A DNA stretch of 64,000 nucleotides from Spartinivicinus marinus (GCF_026309355.1 NZ_JAPJZK010000001.1:3306501-3370500); one strand, 5' to 3'. Positions 44,544-54,495 are shown, counted from the stretch's first letter. Notes: generated by a model not told the origin, from the sequence alone. Made by a program: numbers and translations.

Positions 44544-45230
44544 ATGGAAAGGTTAATTGCTAGACATTATTTTTTTGTTTTTTTGTTAATAATTATTGTC
44601 TCATTATTCGTTAATCTTCTGTTGTTCTACTTTCAAGAAGAAACTAAAAAAGCGCAAAAAAACAATCATGATACTAACAATCTTATTCTTAGTGATGTTA
44701 AAGTTGATTTACTAAGCTTAAAAAAACAACTAAATAAACTAACAAAATCGTTACAGTTAAAGCAGTCAACGATGAATCATGACAAAAATATAGTGTTAAC
44801 TGCAAGTCCTTATGAGTTAATATTGCAGGATATTCAGAAACTATCAGAACAAATTAACAAATTTCATCCAGCTGTTGAAATAGCTGAAACACCTTCTATT
44901 AATGGAATGAGTGAAAGTGAGAATGTGGATGTTGATCCAATGCTTTTAGCAGAGCAACAGCATTTTGCTCAACCAGTTGATGATACATGGGCTACTGAAA
45001 CTATTTATTCTATTCGACAAGCAATATCTGTGGGGGAGATTGAGGGTGCTTCTCTCAATAATATTGACTGCAGAACTAATAGTTGCAAATTAGACTTAAG
45101 TTTTGAACAGTCTGGCCAGGTGGAGCCCGCAATTGATAAAATTGTAAGCAGGGTTAATTGGGATCACCAGCATACACTTAAAATGAGTGAAAAAGGCTTG
45201 CAAATTATATTTTCAGGACAATCCCTATAA
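44544..45230 (+). CDS. Membrane-anchored coiled-coil protein
   Basis: A 228-residue protein with one N-terminal transmembrane helix (FFVFLLIIIVSLFVNLLLFY), then a charged coiled coil (DVKVDLLSLKKQLNKLTKSL) and a compact C-terminal domain with NIDCRTNSCKLDLSFEQ, whose two cysteines may bond. It is probably anchored in the inner membrane facing the periplasm. Function not recognised. Confidence 0.6.
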   Translation: MERLIARHYFFVFLLIIIVSLFVNLLLFYFQEETKKAQKNNHDTNNLILSDVKVDLLSLKKQLNKLTKSLQLKQSTMNHDKNIVLTASPYELILQDIQKLSEQINKFHPAVEIAETPSINGMSESENVDVDPMLLAEQQHFAQPVDDTWATETIYSIRQAISVGEIEGASLNNIDCRTNSCKLDLSFEQSGQVEPAIDKIVSRVNWDHQHTLKMSEKGLQIIFSGQSL

Positions 45231-45413
45231 AAGATTGCCCAACAAAACCAGCCAGCCATGTTGCTCTCTATAACATGTAGTCCACAACCCTTGCCTTGTT
45301 GAGAACAGTTCTTCTTTACTGGCAAAGTGGTTATAAACTGTAGTAGTAAAAAGAGAGTTAAACGAGAAAAAATTAGCGAGCTTGATTGGTGACAGGCTAG
45401 TTACGCTTATCAA
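45225..45413 (-). pseudogene. TetR-family regulator remnant
   Basis: A 62-codon frame on the minus strand contains the recognition-helix pattern TTTVYNHFASKEELFSTR, which matches the TetR consensus (xGxxYxHFxSKEELF). No intact upstream helix or C-terminal ligand domain follows, and its end overlaps the neighbouring gene. It is the leftover of a decayed regulator. Confidence 0.6.
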
Positions 45414-45538
45414 GGTTAAGGAAATATCATCTTTTGTCGGTTTTTTGTAGTCATATGGTATATTGGTGACTCATGTCCATACTTACTTAACAGAAAAAGC
45501 TATTCTTAGGTCACCTTATTCCTAAAAAAGGATTCAAA

Positions 45539-45631
45539 ATGAAAACAATATATACATCACCTCAACCTATCCGCGGGCACTTTCCTAAGCCCAAGCCTAA
45601 ACCAGAGCCAGCGACTCCTCGCAATTACTAA
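45539..45631 (+). CDS. Small proline/lysine-rich peptide, 30 residues
   Basis: ATG preceded by AAGGA six bases away opens a 30-codon frame whose second half is a KPKPKPEP-type repeat. There is no signal peptide. The proline-rich tail could slow ribosomes, so a leader-peptide role is possible, or it may be a small basic peptide. Not recognised; the strong ribosome site is the main support. Confidence 0.4.
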   Translation: MKTIYTSPQPIRGHFPKPKPKPEPATPRNY

Positions 45632-45971
45632 AACAGCTTGAGCTGATGAGGTAGTAGGAGTTGCGAAAGTGCAGTTGTGACGCTGCTGTGCTTTCAAGCC
45701 TCAAAAGTCAAGCACAATAGCTATATAATCTAAAGCTAATTTCTTCTAACAGTTTTCCCTTGTCTTACTTTAAACGCTTAGCTCACTTAGGGTGGAGCAA
45801 GCAAGTAACGATAAACAAACTTCATCTTAGTGAATATCTCCTTCGTTGTGAGTATATACCTTTAAATGCCTTGCTTTTACAGCATGGGCCGCGCTACTAT
45901 CATGAAACACCCCCCGTTTTGTCATATATCCTAGATAGCTGACTTAGCGCTAGCAATATTTAGGTAAATTA

Positions 45972-46622
45972 ATGACTACACTCCGCTTGTGCTACCAAAC
46001 CCTAGAGTTTGGAAAAACAGATATTCATCTATGTACTTTACGCGATAAACAGCAATTTGATGACCCTAATGGTATTGCTGAAGAGCTTGGTATCTCGTCG
46101 GCCTCTTGGCCTATTTTTGGCGTAATTTGGCCGTCAAGTATGGTGCTTGCTCATTTTATGGATGGTTATGAAACTGAAAATAAGCGAATATTAGAAGTTG
46201 GTTGCGGCATTGCATTATCAAGCCTACTTCTAAATAAAAAATGTGCTGATATTACTGCAACAGATTACCATCCAGAAGCAGAGAATTTTTTAAAAAGAAA
46301 TACTCTTCTTAATGAAGGTTCTCCTATTGCCTTCGAACGAGTAGGCTGGGCAGATAAAAATGATCAGCTTGGGCTATTTGACTTAATAATTGGTAGTGAT
46401 CTTTTGTATGAAGATGAGCATATAGAGTTGCTATCTACTTTTATTCAGGAGCATTCCAAGCCTGTATGCGAAGTAATATTAGTCGACCCAGGACGAGGGC
46501 GTAAAAACAAGCTTAGTTTACGTATGATTGATTTCGGTTATACTTGTACTCAGCATAAACCAGATTATACAGATTACCTTGACCAAAAATTCAAAGGACA
46601 TATTCTAAAGTTTGAGCGCTGA
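45972..46622 (+). CDS. SAM-dependent methyltransferase, METTL/Nnt1-like
   Basis: A 216-residue class I methyltransferase. The SAM-binding motif I is ILEVGCGIALSSLLL near residues 74-88; motif II TATDYHPEAENFLKRN; a later FDLIIGSDLLYEDEH is the post-motif strand with the typical DLLYE seen in protein-lysine-methyltransferase-like enzymes. The acceptor, a protein residue or a small molecule, is unknown. Confidence 0.8.
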   Translation: MTTLRLCYQTLEFGKTDIHLCTLRDKQQFDDPNGIAEELGISSASWPIFGVIWPSSMVLAHFMDGYETENKRILEVGCGIALSSLLLNKKCADITATDYHPEAENFLKRNTLLNEGSPIAFERVGWADKNDQLGLFDLIIGSDLLYEDEHIELLSTFIQEHSKPVCEVILVDPGRGRKNKLSLRMIDFGYTCTQHKPDYTDYLDQKFKGHILKFER

Positions 46623-46880
46623 ACTTTTTATGTATTTAACTACTATTTTTATGTATTGAACTACTAATAAAATCCATTAAGATATAATTGCTTTCACAAA
46701 CTTATCACTCATATTATTGGGTTTGAGCTATTCTTCTTATTCAAAGGCTTATGATAGGTACCATCAAGTAGTAAGTGTTTTACGCCTCGATTAAATTATC
46801 TTAATTTTTTCTTATTTTTCTTAAGTGGTTTGGTGTTTTTCGAAATATCTTGATATTTTGACTCCAGCTTAAGCATATGG

Positions 46881-46925
46881 GCACCTCTAATAATTATTTG
46901 CCACTATTGATATTATTAGAGGTGC
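46881..46925 (+). terminator. Perfect 14-pair terminator hairpin
   Basis: GCACCTCTAATAAT / ATTATTAGAGGTGC with a 17-base loop, followed by TTTTAATTT on the plus strand. It lies between convergent genes and may serve the methyltransferase transcript, 260 bases after its stop, and ansA from the other side. Confidence 0.7.
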
Positions 46926-46932
46926 TTTTAAT

Positions 46933-47952
46933 TTAGCAGGTAAGTTCTCCGCATTGACTTTCTTGCATTTTTTTACGGATATCTTCCACTGATAAGTCTT
47001 GGGCTAATAAATAGTGTAACTTGGTAAAAGCTGCCTCTAAAGTCATGTCATAGCCACCGATGATGCCTGTATCGGCTAGTGCAAACCCAGTAGCATAGCT
47101 GGATTGGTCAACTCGGCCCTGAATGCACTGAGTTAAATTAACTAGCACAATATCTCGTTCATTCGCTTTTGTTAGTGCTTTAAGTAGTGCTTTATCATTG
47201 TCAGGGGCATTGCCTACTCCATAGGTTTGGAGAATAATTCCTTTTGTATCAAGCTCGGCAACTTTATCAATAAGCTCTGCTGGCATACCTGGGTAAAGTA
47301 CTAACGGAATGACACGCCATTGACGGTAGCTTTCTGGCAAGATAAATACCGGGTCTGCACTGGAGGGAGGTAATAGAGCAGACTGGTTGATTTCAATGTG
47401 GATACCTACTTGGCCTAACCAGGGGTAGTTGGGTGTGTCAAAAGCATCAAAACCAGTGGCTTTTAACTTGCTGGTACGATTACCGCGTAATAATCGACCA
47501 TTAAAGTACAGACATACTTCAGGGATTTGGTAATGACTCGCCAGGATCATGGCTGTCACTAAATTGTCCTGCGCATCATTACGAATTTCACTTAACGGAA
47601 TTTGTGAGCCAGTAACAATCACTGGTTTATTAATTCCCTGTAGCATAAATGATAATGCAGATGCTGTATAAGCCATGGTGTCAGTACCATGGAGGATAAT
47701 AAAGCCATCATAGTCGTTGTAACGGTCTGCAATATCCTTTGCTATGGTTAACCAGTTTTCAGGAATAATATTGCTACTGTCTATTAACTGATCATATTCA
47801 TGTAATTCATAGTCAGGCATGTTGGCTGACATATGACCAGGAATTTTATTTGCGATAAGTGCATCTAGCCCACTCATTGGAACATAGCCTTTTTCAGAGC
47901 GTTGCATTCCAATAGTGCCGCCTGTATAGGCAATGTATATTTTTTTCTTCAT
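46933..47952 (-). CDS. ansA: Type I (cytoplasmic) L-asparaginase
   Basis: A 339-residue enzyme hydrolysing asparagine to aspartate and ammonia. Both catalytic threonine motifs are present: YTGGTIGMQRS at the start and ILHGTDTMAYTASALSFML near residue 88. There is no signal peptide, and the length matches the E. coli AnsA class. Standing alone between two terminator-like hairpins, it appears monocistronic. Confidence 0.94.
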   Translation of the reverse strand: MKKKIYIAYTGGTIGMQRSEKGYVPMSGLDALIANKIPGHMSANMPDYELHEYDQLIDSSNIIPENWLTIAKDIADRYNDYDGFIILHGTDTMAYTASALSFMLQGINKPVIVTGSQIPLSEIRNDAQDNLVTAMILASHYQIPEVCLYFNGRLLRGNRTSKLKATGFDAFDTPNYPWLGQVGIHIEINQSALLPPSSADPVFILPESYRQWRVIPLVLYPGMPAELIDKVAELDTKGIILQTYGVGNAPDNDKALLKALTKANERDIVLVNLTQCIQGRVDQSSYATGFALADTGIIGGYDMTLEAAFTKLHYLLAQDLSVEDIRKKMQESQCGELTC

Positions 47953-48202
47953 CAGCCATCACCTGGTGTCAAACAAAGCGTAAGGATAAAGTGTTAGTGG
48001 GTCGTTGCCTAGTAGTGCAAGTAAAATAAGGTCACCAATGCTTAAGGGGAAAAACTACTAGTGCCTTGCTGGACAAAAAATAGCCTCTGGCAGTGGTGAT
48101 TCAAATAGTGTTAACAGGCCCTAGTACAGCTTAGTGGTTTAGGCGTTAGAGATCAGAACCAATGATTATGATATGGAGAAAATATTTACCAATAGATAAC
48201 AG

Positions 48203-48226
48203 AAAGCCCGTCAGCAGACGGGCTTT
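48203..48226 (-). terminator. Terminator after the OmpA-like gene
   Basis: AAAGCCCGTC / GACGGGCTTT with loop AGCA, 19 bases beyond the stop of the minus-strand OmpA-like gene, with a partial T tract on that strand. Confidence 0.75.
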
Positions 48227-48244
48227 ACTATTAGATTAATGGGG

Positions 48245-49084
48245 TTAATCTAAAACGTTTAGTTCTACTCGACGGTTGCGAGCTCTACCTGAGTCGGTGT
48301 TGTTATCGGCAACAGGGCGTGACTCACCATAGCCTACTGCTCTTAAGTCACTTGTCCTAATACCGCGGCTAACTAGATAACTGCGAACAGAGTTTGCTCG
48401 TCTTTGAGATAAGTCTCTGTTGTATTTATTGCTACCAATATTGTCTGTATGGCCACCTAATTCAAGGCGAGTGCCAGCATGTAATTTGAGCTTTTCAGCT
48501 ACAGTATTTAAATACTCTTTAGCAGCCCAAGTGAGATTGTCAGAGTTAAACTCAAACTCAACACCATCAAGTTTTAGGGCTTCAACACAGCCTAAAGCGT
48601 TTACTTTGGCGCCAGGAGGTGTATTAGGACAGTGGTCTTTATTATCTGTAACGCCATCATTATCCGAATCTAGTAGGCAGCCGCGAGCATTTACCTTGGC
48701 ACCCGCTGGTGTATTTGGACACTCATCTCGATAGTCTGGTACGCCATCATTATCTGAATCTAAAGCACAACCATGTACATCAACTGCAGCACCTTTAGGC
48801 GTTGCAGGACATTTATCTCGGCTATTTAGTACTCCATCACCATCGCTATCGGAGTCTCGATTCATGAGTGCACAGGTGATACCTCCAATAAGTGCACCAC
48901 CTACTGCACCAATGGCGGCGTCTTCAGAATCTTCAAATGAGCCAATTACCGCGCCTGTAGTTGCTCCTACATAAGCACAATTGCGCCAGTCTTCATACCA
49001 AGGGCCTTGAGTGGCACAACCAGTTAAAATCAGTGGAAGTACCAACAAAGCAGACAGCTTCCTGCTAAAGATTGGTTTTTTCAT
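48245..49084 (-). CDS. OmpA-family outer-membrane lipoprotein with thrombospondin type 3 repeats
   Basis: A 279-residue lipoprotein: lipobox LILTGC at the end of the signal, a glycine-zipper segment (GATTGAVIGSFEDSEDAAIG), three calcium-binding DSDNDGVPDYRDECP-type repeats and a C-terminal OmpA peptidoglycan-binding domain (LELGGHTDNIGSNKYNRDLS, GYGESRPVADN). It should tether outer membrane to peptidoglycan. The ATG at 49084 is chosen because GGAG lies six bases upstream; ATGs at 49096 and 49111 would spoil the signal. Confidence 0.92.
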   Translation of the reverse strand: MKKPIFSRKLSALLVLPLILTGCATQGPWYEDWRNCAYVGATTGAVIGSFEDSEDAAIGAVGGALIGGITCALMNRDSDSDGDGVLNSRDKCPATPKGAAVDVHGCALDSDNDGVPDYRDECPNTPAGAKVNARGCLLDSDNDGVTDNKDHCPNTPPGAKVNALGCVEALKLDGVEFEFNSDNLTWAAKEYLNTVAEKLKLHAGTRLELGGHTDNIGSNKYNRDLSQRRANSVRSYLVSRGIRTSDLRAVGYGESRPVADNNTDSGRARNRRVELNVLD

Positions 49085-49579
49085 ATTCATCTCCATGTTT
49101 AATGTTGGCAAGCTAGCAAAGCAAAGATCAGTATAGTTAACACTGAGCTACTCTAGCCTTTTTTGTAAAAAATAATTTAACCCCAAGACAACATAACTAA
49201 TACAAATAGTATACAACCTAAGCCGACTATAATTATGATAGTAATATTACTATTAACGTAGAGTATACGCATCCTGTTATGTATCTTATTTATGGCAGCT
49301 CAGTGCGATTGAATGATGCCATTAACAATCCAAAAATGTAACAGCTGATATGTTTTAACTATACCATTTGTTTTGCTATGTAACTTTCCCGAAGAATACA
49401 TATTTGTTGCTCGTTAAGCACGTTAAGTACACCCATATAGTTATGCTACAATTTGGTTATAGTTTTAGGTTGTTGGGTGGATATACTTACTTAGTGCTAG
49501 TTACATATGTGTGTAACGTCATTCAGTAATTTAAATATTTGTTTTGATTGAATTTTTTTGTAGTTTTTGTAGTAAGTGT
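49085..49579. other. Gene-free divergent region with a 16-base palindrome
   Basis: About 495 bases without a gene. ATAGTAATATTACTAT at 49238-49253 is a perfect palindrome whose core GTAATATTAC is the same as in the two sites between gap and edd. It may control the OmpA-like gene, the binding-protein gene, or neither. Confidence 0.45.
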
Positions 49580-50443
49580 ATGATTAGGTCGTCCTTGTGC
49601 GTAGTTACTTTTTGCCTGATTTTTTTTGGCATTACAGAACAAACGAGTAGTCAAGAGCAGTTAGCACAAACACAAAGTGTAAAGCAACTTAGCGTAGCTA
49701 CATTAGTAGGCTATCCTCCGTTTATTATTGCTAAACGAAACTTGCGTGCAGCTCATTACGAGGTTGTTCCTCCTGGGTTAGATTCCGATAGTATTATGGG
49801 TTATAGCTGGGATGTGTTTCGTGGTAGTTTTCATCAGCAGGGTTATACCATCAATCTGAAAGTTTACCCTTGGGTACGTGCCATAGAAGAAGTAAAAAAA
49901 CAAAAAGTTGATTTACTATTTCCTGCAGGTTGGACTAAAGATAGAAGTGAGTACTTATTGTATTCCAAGAGGTCGATTAACAAAGTTGATTTTCTAATTT
50001 ATGTAAATCAAACCAGTAGTATTCAATGGAATGGGTTGCAAGGGTTAAAAAAACTTCGGATTGGTTTGATGAGAGGCTGGAGTTACGGAGAACAGTGGGC
50101 TGACTTAAATAATGTAAAAAAGATACCTGTCAATGATATCTTGCAGGGGTTTAGAATGCTTGATAACAACCGAATTGATGGTTTTGCAGGCTACTTTCCA
50201 GTTTTCGATTACACCTTAAACAAAGTTAACAAGTCAACGCAATACCGAAAGTTGCCAGCATTTGACAGTACTTATGAGTTTGTAGTGAGTGCAATAAACA
50301 ACCCACGTGCCAACGAGTTAATAACTGCTTTTGATAAAGGCATGAAAGCCTTGGCAAAGTCTGGAGTGCTAGAAAAGGCGAAGCGTACTTGGTTATATGA
50401 TATGCCAGTAGAGTCTTCTCGCAATAAACAAGAAAGCCAATAG
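49580..50443 (+). CDS. Periplasmic solute-binding protein (SBP_bac_3-like)
   Basis: A 287-residue protein. The N-terminal hydrophobic stretch SSLCVVTFCLIFFGI looks like a signal peptide. The binding domain has VATLVGYPPFII, GYSWDVFRGSFHQQGY, KVYPWVRAIEEVKKQKVD and IGLMRGWSYGEQW, then a C-terminal MKALAKSGVLEKAKRTW. The start is unsure: TTG 49544 or ATG 49580. It is encoded about 130 bases before a hybrid histidine kinase and may feed it a periplasmic signal, although binding proteins of this type also serve transporters. Confidence 0.78.
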   Translation: MIRSSLCVVTFCLIFFGITEQTSSQEQLAQTQSVKQLSVATLVGYPPFIIAKRNLRAAHYEVVPPGLDSDSIMGYSWDVFRGSFHQQGYTINLKVYPWVRAIEEVKKQKVDLLFPAGWTKDRSEYLLYSKRSINKVDFLIYVNQTSSIQWNGLQGLKKLRIGLMRGWSYGEQWADLNNVKKIPVNDILQGFRMLDNNRIDGFAGYFPVFDYTLNKVNKSTQYRKLPAFDSTYEFVVSAINNPRANELITAFDKGMKALAKSGVLEKAKRTWLYDMPVESSRNKQESQ

Positions 50444-50544
50444 TTATTCATCTATATTTTTATTAAGAACTTTACAATTATTATGGGCGTCCTATAGCCA
50501 ATGCGAATGGTCTCAAGCCAAAGCAAAGGGTAATGCTTACACTT

Positions 50545-50576
50545 TGGGGTTTACACAATGTGGGGTTTACACAATG
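50545..50576 (+). repeat. 16-base tandem duplication over a start codon
   Basis: TGGGGTTTACACAATG occurs twice in direct succession. Both copies end in ATG; only the second ATG (50574) is in frame with the kinase. The first copy may reduce or redirect initiation. The unit is not a multiple of three. Confidence 0.85.
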
Positions 50577-53105
50577 GATGTGCAACAACCGCTCACAGCT
50601 TCTTCAGTAGAAACACCAGCTGTATTTAAGTGGTTAAGCTTACTATTTATTTGCACTGCTGGCACTATGCCTTGGTTTCTTGCACAGCAATTGCCAGGGC
50701 TAGAGCCTATTGATACCAGTTGGCAGTATAACCCAATACTTTGGCTTTGCCTTTCAAACTCACTACTTTGTTGGTTGCTACTTACTTCTATATTGATCTT
50801 TTGGCCACGCTTGAAAGGGGTAGAACATAACCCGTTAATCTCACTGCTACTGACTTCTTTTTGGGCAGGATGTTCGCTAGAGATTGTAATTCTACTGTCT
50901 GCTATTCAGCTGCCTGCCATTATTGCTATGCCTCCTCGATTAGGAATTGCAGATGCAGTGTTATACAGCAAAGTAATTAGTAGTGTATTGATTTTAATTA
51001 CCTCTATAGTGGCTTTATTTTATCAAAAGCAATTAAGTGTTTTATTTCCTCGTTTAGCTGCCTGGGTGGTAGCAAGCATGTTGGCAATTATTACAGGTGG
51101 AGTGAGTTTATTTTTATTTTTGACAGTGCAAGATGGCTTTAAAACGTTGTTAACGTTAGGTATAAGTGTTGTTGCAATGTCAGGTGCATTATGGGTTTTG
51201 TTGGCATTAAAATCTGAACAAAATGACATCATTATCACAAGCGTAAGTGGTTATATATTTTTAACGCTAGCGGCATTGGTATATTGGGGGCTAGGTTATA
51301 CTCAACCACAATTGATCTATTATACAGCTGCTGTGCTATTAAGTAGCTTTGCTTATGGCACTGTTGTTTTGGGTATTTTATTCAATTTATCTAAAACGAC
51401 AAACATCTCTCAAAAAGTCACAGAGCAAACACAAGGTAATTCTGAAACAATTAAACAAGCAGAAAATCAGCAGCTAGAGGTTGAAAAAGTCCCTTATCAA
51501 CAACCTCATTCAGCAGACTTTCTTGCAGTATTAAGTCATGAACTTCGTACTCCTCTCAATGGAGTAATTGGTTTGACAGGTTTGCTACAAGAGACTTCAT
51601 TAAATAGAGAGCAGTTCAGTTATGTAGAACAAATTCGTCGTTCAGGTGAAATATTGCTCTTTACCATAAATGACTTGTTAGATCATGCCAAATTGGAAGC
51701 TGGCCTGTTAGTGCTAGAACGGGTGAGTTTTGATTTAAAAGCACTGGTTCAGGAAGTGGTTGAGTTTTATCAACGAGCGGCGCAACAAAAGTCCATTGAT
51801 CTAGTGATGCAATATGGAGAGGAGATTCCTGAAATACTTTCAGGAGATCCTGGCAGAATACGACAGATTCTTTATCACCTGATTGGTAATGCCACTAAAT
51901 TTACTGAAACTGGCTATGTAATGGTAGAAATCAGTTTACAGCAGCAGGAAACTGATCAAGTTCATATACTACTTGATGTCACAGATACGGGTATGGGTAT
52001 CCCTGATGATGAGCAAGAGCGCTTATTTAATGCATTTGAATTAGGTGATGCATCGGTAACTAGGGCTTTTCAGGGGTTAGGTTTAGGCCTGACAATTTGT
52101 CAACAATTAGTCGCTTTGATGGAAGGGCGTATCTCGTTGTCTAGTGAGCCTGGAGTGGGCTCTACATTTTCTGTGGTATTACCACTGTATACGGATGAAC
52201 AGGCACATAAACAACCAGTGCCCGAAGTATCGCTCACAGATATAAAAGTTTTGGTGGTTGATGATACCCAGGTAAATCGCTATATTCTTGATCGTTTACT
52301 GGTTAAGTGGGGAATGCAATGTGATCTAGCCAGTTCAGCCCGCGAAGCGTTAGAGCGAATTACTCAAGCTGCCCTGGCCAACCAGCCTTATCAATTAGCG
52401 CTATTAGATTTTCAAATGCCACTTATGGATGGCTTAAAATTAGGCCGAGGTATTAAACAAGATCCAACCATTGCTGAAACAAAACTGATCATGATCAGCT
52501 CTTCAGATGAAACGATTGCTCTTGAACAGTTTGCCAAAGCAGGGTTTGCTGGTTTCTTAGTGAAGCCTGTAAGAGCTCAGGTATTAAAGGACATGATTTG
52601 TCGGATATTAGCAACAGACGATGACTCTATAGTAACCAGAGATATGCTTCGAGATAGTGCCATTGTTTATCCTCCATTACTTAATCAGCCTGTCGAAAAG
52701 CCGCATTATCGGGTACTGTTAGTAGAAGACAATGCTATTAATCAAATGGTTGCAGTGCGTTTGTTGGCAAAAATGCATTGTGATGTTACCACTGCAGCCA
52801 ATGCAAAAGAGGCATTACTATTATATAAGGCGCATCCTTATGATTTAGTATTTCTTGATTGCGAATTACCCGATAAAAATGGTTTACAACTAGTAAAAGA
52901 GCTAAAGCAAGTTACACCACCGCATCGTCATGTACCAATAATTGCAATGACAGCTAATGCATCAGAATCAGATAAAGCTGACTGTTTTGATGCTGGTATG
53001 GATGATTATATTTCTAAACCTATTGATAAAGAAGCTTTAGCCAACTTAATGAATCGTTGGGTGGGCTATAACGCAGGAGTTTCAGAGCCTGAGGATAGAA
53101 AGTAA
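50574..53105 (+). CDS. Hybrid sensor histidine kinase with two receiver domains
   Basis: An 843-residue membrane kinase. The N-terminal 270 residues hold about seven hydrophobic segments. The kinase core has H-box FLAVLSHELRTPLNGVIG (His near 322), an N-box IGNATKFTETGYV and G-boxes DTGMGIPDDE and LGLGLTICQQLV. Two receivers follow: ALLDFQMPLMDGLKL (Asp near 612) and LVFLDCELPDKNGLQLV (Asp near 762). No HPt domain. Such kinases of the BarA/LuxQ type pass phosphate to separate HPt proteins. Ligand and output unknown. ATG is in the second copy of a 16-base repeat. Confidence 0.92.
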   Translation: MDVQQPLTASSVETPAVFKWLSLLFICTAGTMPWFLAQQLPGLEPIDTSWQYNPILWLCLSNSLLCWLLLTSILIFWPRLKGVEHNPLISLLLTSFWAGCSLEIVILLSAIQLPAIIAMPPRLGIADAVLYSKVISSVLILITSIVALFYQKQLSVLFPRLAAWVVASMLAIITGGVSLFLFLTVQDGFKTLLTLGISVVAMSGALWVLLALKSEQNDIIITSVSGYIFLTLAALVYWGLGYTQPQLIYYTAAVLLSSFAYGTVVLGILFNLSKTTNISQKVTEQTQGNSETIKQAENQQLEVEKVPYQQPHSADFLAVLSHELRTPLNGVIGLTGLLQETSLNREQFSYVEQIRRSGEILLFTINDLLDHAKLEAGLLVLERVSFDLKALVQEVVEFYQRAAQQKSIDLVMQYGEEIPEILSGDPGRIRQILYHLIGNATKFTETGYVMVEISLQQQETDQVHILLDVTDTGMGIPDDEQERLFNAFELGDASVTRAFQGLGLGLTICQQLVALMEGRISLSSEPGVGSTFSVVLPLYTDEQAHKQPVPEVSLTDIKVLVVDDTQVNRYILDRLLVKWGMQCDLASSAREALERITQAALANQPYQLALLDFQMPLMDGLKLGRGIKQDPTIAETKLIMISSSDETIALEQFAKAGFAGFLVKPVRAQVLKDMICRILATDDDSIVTRDMLRDSAIVYPPLLNQPVEKPHYRVLLVEDNAINQMVAVRLLAKMHCDVTTAANAKEALLLYKAHPYDLVFLDCELPDKNGLQLVKELKQVTPPHRHVPIIAMTANASESDKADCFDAGMDDYISKPIDKEALANLMNRWVGYNAGVSEPEDRK

Positions 53106-53214
53106 TAATAAGCGTATTATTTGGCTCTTTTTGAAAAATAAAGGAATAATTGAAGCTCTTGTTGAAAAAGCTTATAGTTCGCGCAAAGTAATAAAAATGA
53201 AGTGAGATAATATT

Positions 53215-54495
53215 TTGAAAGTTTGTGCTAACTTTTTGTGTTGTTGCTTGGTCTTTAGTGCTCAGGTATTAGCCCAACCAAACCTAAATAATTCGATAGA
53301 CGATTATATACAGCAGAATTGTTCGATTGATGATTTTGAAATAAGTGGAAAAGTCAACCCGCAACGATATTTAATTGATCAGCAATGCACGATTAATTTA
53401 AATCAAATAAACATAGCACCTGTTGGCGTTAAGCATCACTTAGGCAGAATCCCTGATCCATTATATGGTCTTAATAGGCTATCATTAGCTGCTATACCGG
53501 TTTCGATTTTACCTGACTTTGGGTCGTTGGCTGATGGGCGGCAGCGGGTAGAATTTACAACTGGTTTTTTTCCTCTTAGTCAATTTTTGTCTAATCAATT
53601 ATCTATGAAGGCATTGCAGTTTAAGGCTGAAACCAAATCGATGATGGCTGGTCAGTGGCCTACAAGTTCTAACTATCAATATTATCAGTTGCGGTTTAGA
53701 TTACCTTCAGTATTTAGAGATGAACTAGGGCCATTTTTGCAAGAAAGAAATCAAGCCAGTATTTTAGCTGATGATATGTCTGTTATTATTGCGCAATGGC
53801 ATGGTACGCCTGATCGATTGAAGTATCGTCATGAAACTGATCAGCCATGGCAATATCAGCAACTTGATGTCAGGGATTATTCTGATAAAGGGGTGGAACA
53901 AACACTATCTCAATATCACTCACTTAAACACCAAGGTTATTTATTTGATCAAGGTGGTTTTCCACCAATGGCTTTAAAGATCAAAGATGGTTATCTTGCC
54001 CTCATTGCAAACTATTATAGATATCCTATACATGATAGGCGGTTAACCAGATGCCCTAAAATTTCATTATCGGGAGAAGAGTCAGCAACGGTAGGAAAAT
54101 TTTATATTTGTGATTATAAAGAAAAGCAGTTGAAACCTTATTTCATCACAAACTCAATTAATAATGCTGAAAGCAACATTAATGGTAATTGGGCATCTGG
54201 TGTGAGTGTCATTTGGAAGCACCCAATTACACCATCATTATTTGATCGATGGATTACTTTAACGGTTATTGTTAACTGGCCAAACTGGGAAAATGATGAT
54301 TTTAATAGGTTGAGGCATGGTAGAGTTCAGTTATATAATACCGATACGGGTCAAGAATTGGCAGACTATAATGGGCCAATTGGTAATAATGATGAATGGG
54401 CGCCTTACTTTAAATTCGGTATATATAAGTCGAATAAGTCAGCACATTTACCTGTACAGGTAGATTATGATTTATCAGCACTTTATATTTTTTAA
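53215..54495 (+). CDS. Secreted protein, predicted polysaccharide lyase (heparin-lyase-like fold)
   Basis: A 426-residue protein with signal peptide (FLCCCLVFSAQVLA^QPN). The C-terminal half carries the pattern of heparin-lyase-type jelly rolls: WITLTVIVNWPNWEND, VQLYNTDTGQEL and the hallmark-like EWAPYFKFGIYKSN. Enzymes of this fold cut uronate-containing polysaccharides by elimination. Start is TTG. The kinase gene 110 bases upstream may sense related sugars. Confidence in the lyase fold is moderate. Confidence 0.6.
   Translation: MKVCANFLCCCLVFSAQVLAQPNLNNSIDDYIQQNCSIDDFEISGKVNPQRYLIDQQCTINLNQINIAPVGVKHHLGRIPDPLYGLNRLSLAAIPVSILPDFGSLADGRQRVEFTTGFFPLSQFLSNQLSMKALQFKAETKSMMAGQWPTSSNYQYYQLRFRLPSVFRDELGPFLQERNQASILADDMSVIIAQWHGTPDRLKYRHETDQPWQYQQLDVRDYSDKGVEQTLSQYHSLKHQGYLFDQGGFPPMALKIKDGYLALIANYYRYPIHDRRLTRCPKISLSGEESATVGKFYICDYKEKQLKPYFITNSINNAESNINGNWASGVSVIWKHPITPSLFDRWITLTVIVNWPNWENDDFNRLRHGRVQLYNTDTGQELADYNGPIGNNDEWAPYFKFGIYKSNKSAHLPVQVDYDLSALYIF

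Noticed and set aside
45760-45942. 60-codon TTG-started frame
   Set aside because: No ribosome site, no ATG and no recognisable pattern; could be a remnant but cannot be supported.
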